The notes under the pieces: generated by a model | The model's database searches: none | Told to the model about the DNA's origin: nothing | The model's input: the letters and a program-made list of their open reading frames with translations, nothing else | Translations under genes and position numbers: made by a program | From: Deltaproteobacteria bacterium | GTDB lineage: Bacteria > Myxococcota_A > Polyangia > Polyangiales > Ga0077539 | Length of the DNA: 53,826 nucleotides | Direction: 5' to 3' | Assembly (NCBI GenBank): GCA_016218725.1 | Contig: JACRDB010000080.1 | Coordinates: 1-53,826 of the forward strand | In this document: piece after piece, positions 18,541 through 27,094 of the stretch | Numbering within the stretch: position 1 is the first letter of the stretch | Layout: each line of letters begins with the position of its first letter

Positions 18541-20490
18541 GTGAAACCCTGGCACATCCCCTTGAAGACCCCTCTTTCGCTCGTTCTAGCCTTTGTTTCC
18601 GGGTGCGGAGCGCGCACGGGGCTCCGGGTGGACCGGCCCGACGCAGCGATCATGGACGACACCCAGGTCACACCCAGGATCCCGGTGTGCCGCCCCCTCC
18701 GGATCCGTACCCGCGTGGGGGAGACCGTCACCGCCCGCCTCGAGGTGGACGAGGTCACCCCCGTGGCCACCGGCTACGCCTGGAGCCTCCGGCAGGCGCC
18801 CCGACGCGCCATGGCCACCGTCATGGACCGCGGCACGGACACCGCCACGCTCGCCCCGGACGTGGACGGCACCTGGGACCTCTCGGTGCGTACGCCCTAC
18901 ACCGGCGGTGACGGCCAGGCCCTCACGTGCCCCGTGCAGGTGCTCGTGGAGCCCGCCGATCCCCTGTGTCCGGGCTACGCCCTGGTGGAGCCCTCCGTCG
19001 TGGACCCGCCCTCCGGGGACCTGCACCTGGCCTTCGAGAGCGGCTGGAGCACCCCGAGGATGAACCCCGGCCCGGAGGGCACCCTCATCGCCACGGACGC
19101 CCCCGCGGACGACGTCGCCGCCCTGGCCCTGGACCTGGTGGGCGCAGGCGACCTCGCCATGGTGGCCGGAGAGCTCGAAGGGCGCGTGGCGGGCTCCGTG
19201 GGCGCCACGGCGGTGCTCGTCGGCCGCGAGGGCACCACCGCCAGCGGGTACCGCTTCCGGCGGTCGACCTTCCGCGTGGCGTCGCAGCCCACCACCGCGG
19301 CGGTGCTGAGGGACCGCGTGGCCAGGGACGTGGGCAGGCTCCACCCGGGCGCGCTCAGCCCTGGCTTCGGGACCTACAACACCTTCGTGTACGAGGTCAC
19401 CACGCTCCTGCGCCCGGACCCCCGTCGGGTGCTCGTGCTCTTCGCCGCCGCGCCGGAGCGGCGCTTCGATGACCCCCGGGCGCCCACCGCCGCGCGCCTC
19501 CAGGACGTCACCAACGCCACCGGCGTCGGCCGGGTGTCACAGTCCCTGGACGTTGTCTGCCAGCGCCTCGTGGCCACCCGCAACGTCACCGCGGACTTCC
19601 TGTGGCTCGTGGACACCTCCCGCTCCATGGACGACGACCAGGAGCGCCTCGGCAACACCGCCGAGCGCTTCTTCCGCGAGATGCTCGCCGCGGGCATCGA
19701 TTTCCGCGTGGGCGTCGTACAAGCCGGGTCCCTGGCGGCCGCCCTGGACCTGGACAACCCCGGCTTCGAATGGATCCGCGGGGACTCCCCCACGGGGCCC
19801 CGGGACCTCGCCTGGAGCGTCACCTTCCGCCGCTTTCAGAACAACAATCAAGACAACCTCTCGCCCTATCCCCTGGATGGCCAGAAGGAAGAACCCCTCG
19901 CCGCGGGGGTGATCACCAGCCTGGAGCTGGAGCGCAGGATGCCCTCGGACCCGCTGGCCCGAAGGGCCTTCCGACCGGGCGCCGAGCGCGTGGCGTTCTT
20001 CGTCTCCGACGAGCGCGGCAACAACGACGACCTGCGGTACTTCTCCACGGACACCGCCCGCTGGGGCGCCACCATCGACGCCCGCATCCGCGGCGTCACG
20101 GGCTGGTACCGCGACCGGGGCTTCCTCACCTTCAGCATCAGCAACCTCTTCGCCCCGAGGCAGTGCCCCTCCATCGAGAACTTCGTCCCCTGCGTGGTCA
20201 CCGCCAACGGCGGGGCCTTCATCCCCCTGGAGACCGCCACCGACGCCGAGGTGTCCGCCGCCCTCTCGCGCATCGTGGACGCCGTGGCGGGCGCCGCCAG
20301 CGAGTTCGTGCTCACCCGCCCGCCCCTGTCCTCCACCCTCCGCGTGCGCGTCGAGGAGACGCTCGTGCCTCGCTCCCGCGCCGAGGGCTTCGACTACGAC
20401 GACCCCTCGCGCGCCATCGTCTTCCGGGGAGGGATGTTCCGCCCTCGCCGCGGCCAGGCCGTCCGCGCCGCGTATTTCCTCTGGCGGTGA
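18541..20490 (+). CDS. Secreted lipoprotein with von Willebrand factor A-like domain
   Basis: 649 residues from the GTG at 18541, with GAGGG five bases upstream; this start gives a clean signal, MKPWHIPLKTPLSLVLAFVSGC, with a lipobox ending at Cys22. An Ig-like region follows (RVGETVTARLEVDEVTPVATGYAWSL), then a beta-rich part, and from about residue 350 a vWA domain with a MIDAS motif DTSRSMD (DxSxS), plus FRVGVVQAGS, GAERVAFFVSDERGNNDDL and TFSISNLF. MIDAS-type domains bind a divalent cation and mediate adhesion or protein contact. It is likely anchored at the cell surface. A possible intrinsic terminator follows the stop. Confidence 0.82.
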   Translation: MKPWHIPLKTPLSLVLAFVSGCGARTGLRVDRPDAAIMDDTQVTPRIPVCRPLRIRTRVGETVTARLEVDEVTPVATGYAWSLRQAPRRAMATVMDRGTDTATLAPDVDGTWDLSVRTPYTGGDGQALTCPVQVLVEPADPLCPGYALVEPSVVDPPSGDLHLAFESGWSTPRMNPGPEGTLIATDAPADDVAALALDLVGAGDLAMVAGELEGRVAGSVGATAVLVGREGTTASGYRFRRSTFRVASQPTTAAVLRDRVARDVGRLHPGALSPGFGTYNTFVYEVTTLLRPDPRRVLVLFAAAPERRFDDPRAPTAARLQDVTNATGVGRVSQSLDVVCQRLVATRNVTADFLWLVDTSRSMDDDQERLGNTAERFFREMLAAGIDFRVGVVQAGSLAAALDLDNPGFEWIRGDSPTGPRDLAWSVTFRRFQNNNQDNLSPYPLDGQKEEPLAAGVITSLELERRMPSDPLARRAFRPGAERVAFFVSDERGNNDDLRYFSTDTARWGATIDARIRGVTGWYRDRGFLTFSISNLFAPRQCPSIENFVPCVVTANGGAFIPLETATDAEVSAALSRIVDAVAGAASEFVLTRPPLSSTLRVRVEETLVPRSRAEGFDYDDPSRAIVFRGGMFRPRRGQAVRAAYFLWR

Positions 20491-20500
20491 AGCAAACACC

Positions 20501-20519
20501 AAAAGCCCCAGCGGGGTTT
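20501..20519 (+). terminator. Possible intrinsic terminator after the vWA gene
   Basis: AAAAGCCCCAGCGGGGTTT begins ten bases after the stop codon. GCCCC pairs with GGGG around a short loop, with A-run and T-run flanks, so it could act in either direction. The T-run is short. Confidence 0.5.
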
Positions 20520-20659
20520 GAGCCCGTGGAGCTTCTGGGCCGCGAGGTGTGGGCGCTCTCGGCCCGGCGGAGTCGTCCCACACGGCGCTGGAGCGCACCC
20601 TCGCGGGCATGCACGGCAGCGCTCCGGGCGGTCGTCCGTCGGACCCTGGGAGACCCTCT

Positions 20660-20820
20660 GGAGCACACACCACCTGCGGGGGTGGTATGCGCGCCAGACG
20701 CTCCCGTTAGAGCTGGAGGGGATGTCGGGACCTCCGGACCCGCCGGGGGAGTCAAACCCCCGGTGCGGGCAAACACCCTACGCCAGGAGGACCGGCGTAG
20801 CGCGCCCCGCGCTTGTCACC
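20660..20820. ncRNA. Candidate structured RNA in convergent gap (strand unknown)
   Basis: The 463-base gap between two convergent genes has no coding signal but holds consecutive strong hairpins: ACCACC/GGTGGT near 20668-20690, GGAGG/CCTCC at 20715-20735, CCGGGGG-AGTCAAA-CCCCCGG at 20743-20763 extended by outer pairs, CTACGCC/GGCGTAG at 20778-20800 with AGGAGGACC in its loop, and AGCGCG/CGCGCT just after. CCTCC at 20731 can pair with either GGAGG copy, so some helices exclude each other. No tRNA, tmRNA or known riboswitch could be matched. G+C-rich DNA forms hairpins by chance, so this is a candidate only. Confidence 0.3.
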
Positions 20821-20953
20821 CCCAGACCGCGGCCGCGGACCGCAAAGCCTGGAGGCACTCCCGGGCGAACCGTCGAGTCCCGAGGGATGGGGCGCATCAG
20901 CCCGAAACCCTGGATCGCCCTGACATGTAGGACACTACCAGCACGTGTAGGCT

Positions 20954-22261
20954 TCACGAAATTCCGTGCGACGATTCCGGCGGGGACGCCCTTGAGGCCG
21001 CGTCGATCAAGCCGCGGTAATGGGCCTCGACGGCCTGGAGGTTTACGTCCGCCAGGAAGGACGTGAACGCAAACTCCGGCAGGAGCGTTCGCCAGCGGCG
21101 CAGCCACGGCGGGAGGTACCGGGGCCTCTTGAGCACCCCGTGCTGCCTGAGGAGCACCAGGGCGTGGACGTCCTCCAGGTCAATGCGCCCGCACACCAGG
21201 AGCTCCGTCTCGTCCCGGAAGCCACCGCGCACCACCGCCGCGAGGAAGGCATGCACGTCCAGGAGCCCCGCGAGGTAGCACGCGTCTTTTGTAAAGGGCG
21301 CCCCTCCCTGCACGCGCCCCCCGCGGCAGATGCGCTGGGCGTCCAGGAAGGCCTCCCGGGCCTCCACGCCGAGCCCCGTGAGGTACCGGTAGAGCTCCAG
21401 GAAGTCCGCGCCCTCCTCGGCCATGGCCACGAGCTTCACCCTCCGCGCGAGGCGCTCCATCCTGCTGGTGGTCAAGCTGTGGTTGTGCAGCTCCGCGAAG
21501 ACCGCCAGGCCCTCCTGGGTGCGCGTGGTGCGAGGCCCCCCCGCGCGCAGGAACGGCACGTGGCGCTGCAGAGCGCCGTTCTGCGCCGAGAGCACGTGGG
21601 TCTCGACCTCGTGGTGCCAGAGCCCATCCAGCTCCCAGGGGTGGAACTCCGCGCCCCGGCGCACGCGCACGCGGCTCTGCCCCGCCAGCACCTTGGCCGT
21701 GCAGCGCTCGTCCACCACGACCTCCACGGCCATGGACGGGTAGTCCCGGGTGAGCCTCCGGCGGAACTCCGCCGCCGTCTCCTCGGCCGTAAGCCTCGGC
21801 TCCTCGGGGTCCCGGGCCTCGTCCCAGCCGTGGACCCGCAGCCTCGCCAGGAGGTGCTCCGCGAGGTCGATGTTGCGCTCCTCGTTGCCGTGGAAGCGCG
21901 AGTGGGCCCCGCCGTAGAGCGCCCTGGACAGCCGGTAGAACTCCTGGGTCCCCGCGGCCAGGGTCAACCGGTGGGCGTCCATCACGCTGCGCACGGTGGC
22001 CCGGAGCCAGCCGGCGATGGGGTCGTCGCCGTCGACCTGGTCCTCGGCGGCCTGGAGCTCCTGGATCCGGGCCTCGTGGCCCTCGCGGTCAATGGTGTAC
22101 GTGACCTCCGGCAGCCGCTGGGCCTTGTGGGCAAAGAACGCCGCCTCCACCTCCGGGGGCCAGGCGATGGCCTCCAACACCCGCACCCTGGCCTCTCGCT
22201 GGCTCTCGGCCAGCGAGCGCACCCGATCCAACTGCCGGAGCATGGCCAGGTGCTCGCTCAC
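20954..22261 (-). CDS. DUF1704 / MATCAP-like putative metallopeptidase
   Basis: 435 residues. It carries the HExxxH-type signature HHEVETHVL (about residues 215-223), followed about 25 residues later by TRTQEGLAVFAEL, the QEGLA motif that names this family, and a long helical C-terminal part with RICRGGRVQGGAPFTKDACYLAGLLDVHAFL. In eukaryotes this fold includes tubulin tyrosine carboxypeptidases (MATCAP/TMCP); the bacterial members have no assigned substrate. Two His and the downstream Glu are the expected zinc ligands. The protein has no signal peptide. It lies 34 bases upstream of a lipoprotein gene on the same strand. Confidence 0.82.
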   Translation of the reverse strand: MSEHLAMLRQLDRVRSLAESQREARVRVLEAIAWPPEVEAAFFAHKAQRLPEVTYTIDREGHEARIQELQAAEDQVDGDDPIAGWLRATVRSVMDAHRLTLAAGTQEFYRLSRALYGGAHSRFHGNEERNIDLAEHLLARLRVHGWDEARDPEEPRLTAEETAAEFRRRLTRDYPSMAVEVVVDERCTAKVLAGQSRVRVRRGAEFHPWELDGLWHHEVETHVLSAQNGALQRHVPFLRAGGPRTTRTQEGLAVFAELHNHSLTTSRMERLARRVKLVAMAEEGADFLELYRYLTGLGVEAREAFLDAQRICRGGRVQGGAPFTKDACYLAGLLDVHAFLAAVVRGGFRDETELLVCGRIDLEDVHALVLLRQHGVLKRPRYLPPWLRRWRTLLPEFAFTSFLADVNLQAVEAHYRGLIDAASRASPPESSHGIS

Positions 22262-22294
22262 GCTCGACGGCCTCCCGGGCCGCCGGTGGGGTCA

Positions 22295-22756
22295 TCAACC
22301 GACCGCACGGCAGCCTTCCCCGCAGAGGTCCCCGTTGCAGGTGGTGCTCCTCGCGCAGCGCTCGGGCCGGCCCCCGTCCGGCAGCCGGTCAGGGATGCAG
22401 AACAGCGCCGACTGGCAGCCCTCGCAGCCCGCCCCGCACTGGCTCGCCTCACACACCCTCCCCGTGGGACAGGTGACCCCTGCCCCCGCGCCTGCCGCGG
22501 GCGTGCACTCATACCCCGGACGAGGGCCCACCCCCTCGGTGTCCCCGAGCATGCACTCCGAGTCCCGGCCCCCCGTGTCCGCCACGGCGCTGTCCACCAC
22601 GGCGGTGTCCGCCGGGGTGCTGTCCGTCACCGACGTGTCCGCCGGGGCCTGGTCCGCGCGGGCGTCCGTGGCCGCGTCGGGCGTCCCCTGCGACGAACAC
22701 GACGTCGAGAGATACACCGTGTATACCAGCGTGGCCGGGAGCTTCAGCGTGCGCAT
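22295..22756 (-). CDS. Small Cys-rich lipoprotein
   Basis: 153 residues from the ATG at 22756 (MRTLKLPATLVYTVYLSTSCSS), a lipoprotein signal with the lipid-attachment Cys at residue 20. A low-complexity linker rich in Asp, Thr and Ala follows (ADTSVTDSTPADTAVVDSAVADT), then a Cys-rich C-terminal domain with about eleven cysteines (ECMLGD, YECTPA, VTCPTGRVCEASQCGAGCEGCQSALFC, RCARSTTCNGDLCGEGC). The layout is typical of surface lipoproteins in Myxococcota. Function unknown. Confidence 0.75.
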   Translation of the reverse strand: MRTLKLPATLVYTVYLSTSCSSQGTPDAATDARADQAPADTSVTDSTPADTAVVDSAVADTGGRDSECMLGDTEGVGPRPGYECTPAAGAGAGVTCPTGRVCEASQCGAGCEGCQSALFCIPDRLPDGGRPERCARSTTCNGDLCGEGCRAVG

Positions 22757-22788
22757 GACGCCATCATAGGCGCCCGGCGCCCCCGGGC

Positions 22789-23439
22789 TCAAGGCGCTCG
22801 GGGCCTTCGGCGGCGCGCCCCCCCGAGCGCCAGCCCGAGCACGGCGAGGGCCCACCCCTTGGGAGCTGCCACCGCGGGGCGCCCGTCACAGCGCAGCCTC
22901 CGGCGGTGGTGGCCCGCGGGGTCCGGGGGGCGGTGCAGGTCCAGCCGGGGCCTCGGGGGGGCCGACGGGTCGGGCACTTCCCTCACGAAGGACAGCACCA
23001 GGGTGCCGTTGTCCTGACAGGCCTCGGACCAGAAGCCACCAGAGAGGGTGCCGGGCTGCGAGGGGCGGAGCTCATAGCGGTCCGCGGTGCACAGGGTCCA
23101 GCCGTCCGCCGGGTGGCTCTCGAGCATGCGCGTGTCATGCAGGGTAAGCACCGTGTGGGAGGCGTCCCAGGCGCCCTCCAGGGCCCGGCGATCCCAGCCG
23201 CTCTGGAGGCTCGACCATTGGAACTCACCATGGACCTCGAGGGCCCCTCTGGGACACAGCCGGAGCTGGGCCTCGCCGGTGGGGTCATTGCCGGTGAGCC
23301 TGCCGACCCAGAGGGCGCAGCCTGGCTCCGGGGAGAGGTCCTGCGGGCGCCGAGGGTCCCGGAGCACCACCATGCCCTGGCCCCACGCCTCCGAGGCGAG
23401 ACCCAGGGCCACAGCGATCACACACCAGGGGCGCACCAC
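22789..23439 (-). CDS. Secreted protein with MYXO-CTERM-like tail
   Basis: 216 residues. The N-terminus is a signal peptide (VIAVALGLASEAWGQG). The middle domain is beta-rich with four cysteines (PGCALWVGRL, LRLCPRGALEVHGEFQW, WTLCTADRYELRPSQPGTLSGGFWSEACQDNGTLVLSFVREV). The C-terminus has RCDGRP, a hydrophobic segment GWALAVLGLALGG and the basic run RRRRPR, resembling the Cys/TM/Arg sorting tails of Myxococcota. It is likely exported and held at the surface. Function unknown. It is transcribed towards the small lipoprotein gene 33 bases downstream. Confidence 0.68.
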   Translation of the reverse strand: MVRPWCVIAVALGLASEAWGQGMVVLRDPRRPQDLSPEPGCALWVGRLTGNDPTGEAQLRLCPRGALEVHGEFQWSSLQSGWDRRALEGAWDASHTVLTLHDTRMLESHPADGWTLCTADRYELRPSQPGTLSGGFWSEACQDNGTLVLSFVREVPDPSAPPRPRLDLHRPPDPAGHHRRRLRCDGRPAVAAPKGWALAVLGLALGGARRRRPRAP

Positions 23440-23455
23440 CCCTCAGCATAGCGCG

Positions 23456-24256
23456 TTACAGCGCCAGGAAGTACCGGATCCCCGCGCTGATGGTGAAGAT
23501 GTTGGCGTTCACCGCGCTGGCCCCTCCGGGCGTGAGGAAGGCCGGGAAATCAAAGCCCAGGAACGCGTCCAGGGCCGGGGTGTTCCCGCCCGCGCCGGCC
23601 AGGGTGTAGCCCCCGAAGACCCCGAGGGGCACCGTGAGGGCGTCGAACTTGAACTCCGGCACCACGAAGCCCGTGCGGGCGCCGAAGAAGATGTTCGGGT
23701 TGATGTTGTGGCTGTACGCCACGGGCACCGCGAGGGTCTTGCCCAGCGAATCCCCAAAGACGAGCCCCAGGGCCACCCCGGTGTCCAGCCGCCCCACCTC
23801 ACCGATGTGGAGCAGCATCGGGAGGCCCACGTTGAGCCCGAAGCTGCCGCGCACCGGGATCACCGCGGACAGCTCGCCACCCATCTCGAAGTCCCCCCGC
23901 AGGAAGCGGAAGCGCCCGTAGACCGTGGGGTTCCCGTAGGCGAAGTCCGGCGAGAGCACCAACGGCAGGACCTGGGCCCCGGCCTCCAGGTCGTCCGTGA
24001 TGCCATAGCCCGCCCCGCCGTTCAGGCCCACGGTGGTAGACGACGCGGTGACGCTCCCCACCAGCGGCGAGGTCACCGTCACCGACGCGCGGTTGATGAC
24101 CAGGCTCCCGTCGATCCGGAGCGTGTTCCGGGTGAGCGTCAGGGGCCTGCGCGCCAGCGGCAATGGGAGCCTCTCGTCGGCCCGTGCGGGCGCTCCGAAG
24201 GTGAGCGCCGCCCCCACGAGCGCCCCCACAAGGCACCTTCCACCAGTGATCTTCAT
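23456..24256 (-). CDS. Probable outer membrane beta-barrel protein
   Basis: 266 residues from the ATG at 24256, preceded by GAGAGGA with seven-base spacing. A Sec signal is clear (MKITGGRCLVGALVGAALTFGAPARADE). The rest alternates short amphipathic strands and turns: VGLNGGAGYGITDDLEAGAQVLPLVL, NPTVYGRFRFLRGDFEMGGELSAVIPV, SFGLNVGLPMLLHIG, VALGLVFGDSLGKTLAVPVAYSHNINPNIFFGARTGFVVPE, and it ends in an aromatic-containing strand (FTISAGIRYFLAL), as outer membrane proteins do. Porin-like or structural role; substrate unknown. A 133-bp inverted repeat lies 100 bases upstream. Confidence 0.75.
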   Translation of the reverse strand: MKITGGRCLVGALVGAALTFGAPARADERLPLPLARRPLTLTRNTLRIDGSLVINRASVTVTSPLVGSVTASSTTVGLNGGAGYGITDDLEAGAQVLPLVLSPDFAYGNPTVYGRFRFLRGDFEMGGELSAVIPVRGSFGLNVGLPMLLHIGEVGRLDTGVALGLVFGDSLGKTLAVPVAYSHNINPNIFFGARTGFVVPEFKFDALTVPLGVFGGYTLAGAGGNTPALDAFLGFDFPAFLTPGGASAVNANIFTISAGIRYFLAL

Positions 24257-24355
24257 GGAACAATCCTCTCTCGGGTGTTCTGTCAACCCGATCGCCCCCA
24301 CGCGCCCCGTGCGCGCTCCGCAGGGCCCTGGTGGGGCCAATGCACGTTCGGCGCC

Positions 24356-24488
24356 GACCTCACCCCCCGGCCCCCTCTCCCTGTCGAGAGAGGGGGAGCC
24401 AGAGGGAAAAATCCTCTGTGATTCCAATGGGTTATTCTCCTCTGGCTCCCCCTCTCTCGACAGGGAGAGGGGGCCGGGGGGTGAGGTC
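24356..24488. repeat. 50-bp perfect inverted repeat pair
   Basis: Arms 24356-24405 and 24439-24488 are exact reverse complements, separated by 33 bases. Each arm is itself partly palindromic (CCCCCTCTCCCTGTCGAGAG AGGGGG type). Units of this kind (CCTCACCCCCCGGCCCCCTC) occur as dispersed intergenic repeats in many G+C-rich genomes. It lies between the end of a kinase gene and the start of the beta-barrel gene, so its transcript would form a very stable hairpin and could end kinase transcription. Confidence 0.9.
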
Positions 24489-24527
24489 ACCGCGCGACGC
24501 ACCCGCGAAGGACCCTACGCGGTGACC

Positions 24528-25769
24528 TCACGGGAGGAGGCTGGAGCTTCGCCCCATGATGGCCAGGTACTCCCCCATGGCGTCGCGCATGGGCTGCGGG
24601 GTGCTGGTGAACTCCAGCCCCAGGGCGCAGCCCCGGGCCACCCCGGGCCTGGGGCGCACCCAGCGCACCACCGCCGTCACCTGCGTGAGCTCCCCGGTGG
24701 TCGGCAGCGCCAGCCGCACCTGGATCGTCTCGTTCTCCGTGAAGGGCTCTGGTGAGAGCACCAGGAGCCCCCCCTCGGAGATGTCCTCGCTCCGGGCGTC
24801 CACCACCCGGGAGGCGCCCACCAGGCGCACCGGGGTCACGTAGGGCGCACGGCGGTGCTTGCGTCGCGGGGCGCTCTCGGGCTCCTGGCTGGCCAGCAGG
24901 CGCGTGGGCGTGCCCGCCAGGCCCGTGTCCAGGAGCGCCTGGAAGACCTCCGCGGCGTCCTGGTAGCGGGCCGTACGGTCGCGCTGGAGGAGCCTCGTGA
25001 GCACCGCGTCCACCGCCGGGGGCACCTCCGGGCGCACGACCCTCACGGGCTTCAGGGCTCCGGTGGCCTGCTGCACCAGCACCTGCTGGTAGTTGCCCTC
25101 GAAGGGCACGCGCCCGGTCAGGCACTCGTAGAGCAGCACCCCGAGGGCGTACAGGTCCGCCCGAGCGTCCAGGTCCTCCTCGCCCAGGAGCTGCTCCGGG
25201 GCCATGTACTCCGGCGTCCCGAGGAGCGAGTCCAGCCGCGTGAGCTTGGGGTCCGTCATGGTCCGGGCGGGCGCCCTGGCCACGCCGAAGTCCAGCACCT
25301 TGACGGCCTCGTCGCCAAAGGGCGAGGGCACCACCATCACGTTTCCAGGCTTCACGTCCCGGTGCAAGACCCCGCACCCGTGGCACGCCGCGAGGCCCGC
25401 GCTCACCTCCGCCCCCACCCGCAGCGAGTCCTCCAGCGAGAGCCTCCCCCGCGCGGTGATGAGCCCCTCCAGGCTCCGGCCCTCCAGGAACTCCGTGGCC
25501 ACGAAGGGCACGTCCCCCGCCGCCAGCCCCGCGTCCAGCACCTGGATCACGTACGGGTGCGTGATCTGCCCGAGGGCGTAGCCCTCCCGCAGGAGCCTCT
25601 CGCGGGCCTCGGCGTGGGTGCTGTAGTCCCGGTTCAGGAGCTTGAGCGCCACCCTCCGGCCGGTGTACTGGTGCACGGCCTCGTACACCGTGCACATCCC
25701 CCCGCGGGCGTGCTCCCGGCGGAGGACATACCGCCGGTCCAGCCGGTCACCGATGGAGGGCGCCGTCAC
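24528..25769 (-). CDS. Ser/Thr protein kinase with C-terminal PilZ domain
   Basis: 413 residues from a GTG that overlaps the preceding stop (GTGA). The kinase domain (about residues 13-280) has a P-loop variant EHARGGMCTVYEA, VALKLLN with the catalytic Lys, HRDVKPGN, LDFGVAR and GTPEYMAPEQ, so it looks active. The first glycine of the loop is replaced (EHARGG). A PilZ domain follows from about residue 302, with the c-di-GMP-binding pattern RRKHRRAP and DARSEDISEGG, both consistent with ligand binding. There is no membrane segment. The fusion suggests kinase output or localisation tuned by c-di-GMP. Confidence 0.9.
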   Translation of the reverse strand: MTAPSIGDRLDRRYVLRREHARGGMCTVYEAVHQYTGRRVALKLLNRDYSTHAEARERLLREGYALGQITHPYVIQVLDAGLAAGDVPFVATEFLEGRSLEGLITARGRLSLEDSLRVGAEVSAGLAACHGCGVLHRDVKPGNVMVVPSPFGDEAVKVLDFGVARAPARTMTDPKLTRLDSLLGTPEYMAPEQLLGEEDLDARADLYALGVLLYECLTGRVPFEGNYQQVLVQQATGALKPVRVVRPEVPPAVDAVLTRLLQRDRTARYQDAAEVFQALLDTGLAGTPTRLLASQEPESAPRRKHRRAPYVTPVRLVGASRVVDARSEDISEGGLLVLSPEPFTENETIQVRLALPTTGELTQVTAVVRWVRPRPGVARGCALGLEFTSTPQPMRDAMGEYLAIMGRSSSLLP

Positions 25770-27076
25770 AGCGTCCTTCGCTCCTCCCGGAAGCCTACCC
25801 CGAGGCGCTCCAGCTCGTCGAGGATGGGGTCGTACACCGCAGGGGACACCGGCACCACCACCCCCGGCGTGGCCAGCGAGCCGTCCAGCACCTTGAGCAC
25901 CCCGATGGCCGCCGGCAGCCCCACGGTGCGGCTCATCGCCGTGTCCCCGTGGGGCTCCCCGTGATCGATGAACGTGCTCCCGAGGGCCTCCCGGCGGTCG
26001 GGGTACTCCGCGATGAACTCGTGCCGCAGGACGATCATGTCCCGCTCCCCGGGGGCGTACCGGAGCCTCGGGACCATGTGCGAGACCAGCAGGTCCAGCG
26101 GGGACACCTCCGGCGATGGCAGCGGGCTCTCATCGAACATACCCAGCCACGCCAGGCGATACAACGGGTCGCTGTCGGGTGCCATATCGAGCCTCGTAGC
26201 CACCGCCTGGCGCGCGTCCCCGGAGCCTCCGACGAGCTCCAGGAGCGCGCCCACGGTGGTGGTACCCTTCCAACAACGCGCCGTGTCATCGAGGAGCCCG
26301 AGGTCCGCGAGGGCCTTCCAGGTCTTGCAGTGTCCGAGGTTCCTGAGGGTCCCACGGAACATGGTATGGACCCCGTCCAGGTCATACACCTTGAGGTAGT
26401 CCAGGGCGTTGCGGTTGGGGTAGCCCTCGAAGGTCATGCCGCCGACCTCGACGCGCTCCGGGTGGGCGAAGAGCTCCGGGCCCGGGACCTGCACCTCCTG
26501 GCCCTGGTGGAGGTACCGGGCGGGGTTGCGCGCGGCCAGCACCACGCCCCGGGGGCTCCAGGAGAACTTGTAGCCCCAGGGGTTGTTGTTGGCCTCCGGG
26601 GCCGGGAGCCCCCCGCAGTACGACCGGAAGGACACCACCCGCCCGCCGCCCGCGCGCACCCGGTGGATGACCCTCATGGCGGACATGTGATCGATCCCGG
26701 GGTCCAGGCCGAGCTCATTCAAGAGCACCACGCCGCGCTCCCGTGCCTGGGCGTCCAGGGCCCTCATGGCGGGGGACACATAGGACGTCGTGACCAGGTG
26801 CCGGCGGTGCTGGAGGCACAGCTCGGCGATGGTGACGTGGTGCACGTACGGCAGCATGGAGACCACCACGGCGCTGCCCTGGACGAGCCGCGAGAGGGCC
26901 TCGCGGTCGGTGACGTCCAGCGGAGCCACGGACCCCCTGGGGTGGTCCCCCACGAGCCTCCGGGCGGCCTCCTGGCTCCGCGCGGCGACGGTGACCTCAT
27001 GCGACGAGTGCGAGAGGAGGTGGCGCACCAGGGGGCCCGTGACGAGCCCCGCCCCGAGGACGGTGATCTTGCTCAT
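25766..27076 (-). CDS. Saccharopine dehydrogenase-like oxidoreductase
   Basis: 436 residues. It opens with a Rossmann nucleotide-binding motif (ITVLGAGLVTGPLVRHLL) and continues with VAARSQEAARRLV, AVVVSMLPYVHHVTIAELCL, HLVTTSYVS and LLNELGLDPGIDHMSAMRVI, the phrases of LYS9-type saccharopine reductases that interconvert saccharopine with glutamate and aminoadipate semialdehyde. The substrate-side motifs SYCGGLPAPEANNNPWGYKFSWSP are also present. It could act in lysine metabolism; no other lysine gene is adjacent. Its stop overlaps the start of the kinase-PilZ gene, an unusual pairing. Start ATG at 27076. Confidence 0.88.
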   Translation of the reverse strand: MSKITVLGAGLVTGPLVRHLLSHSSHEVTVAARSQEAARRLVGDHPRGSVAPLDVTDREALSRLVQGSAVVVSMLPYVHHVTIAELCLQHRRHLVTTSYVSPAMRALDAQARERGVVLLNELGLDPGIDHMSAMRVIHRVRAGGGRVVSFRSYCGGLPAPEANNNPWGYKFSWSPRGVVLAARNPARYLHQGQEVQVPGPELFAHPERVEVGGMTFEGYPNRNALDYLKVYDLDGVHTMFRGTLRNLGHCKTWKALADLGLLDDTARCWKGTTTVGALLELVGGSGDARQAVATRLDMAPDSDPLYRLAWLGMFDESPLPSPEVSPLDLLVSHMVPRLRYAPGERDMIVLRHEFIAEYPDRREALGSTFIDHGEPHGDTAMSRTVGLPAAIGVLKVLDGSLATPGVVVPVSPAVYDPILDELERLGVGFREERRTL

Positions 27077-27094
27077 GACACTCGCGCCCTAGCA

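Noticed and set aside
20813..20900. GEMM-type riboswitch
   Set aside because: GGACCGCAAAGCC on the plus strand resembles the core, but the required GGCAAACC arm and tetraloop are absent and no gene follows in that direction.
20491..20953. tRNA or tmRNA in the convergent gap
   Set aside because: A T-arm-like hairpin (GGGGG-TTTGACT-CCCCC on the minus strand) and a GGACTCGACGG stretch look suggestive, but no matching acceptor, D or anticodon arms and no tag reading frame could be built.
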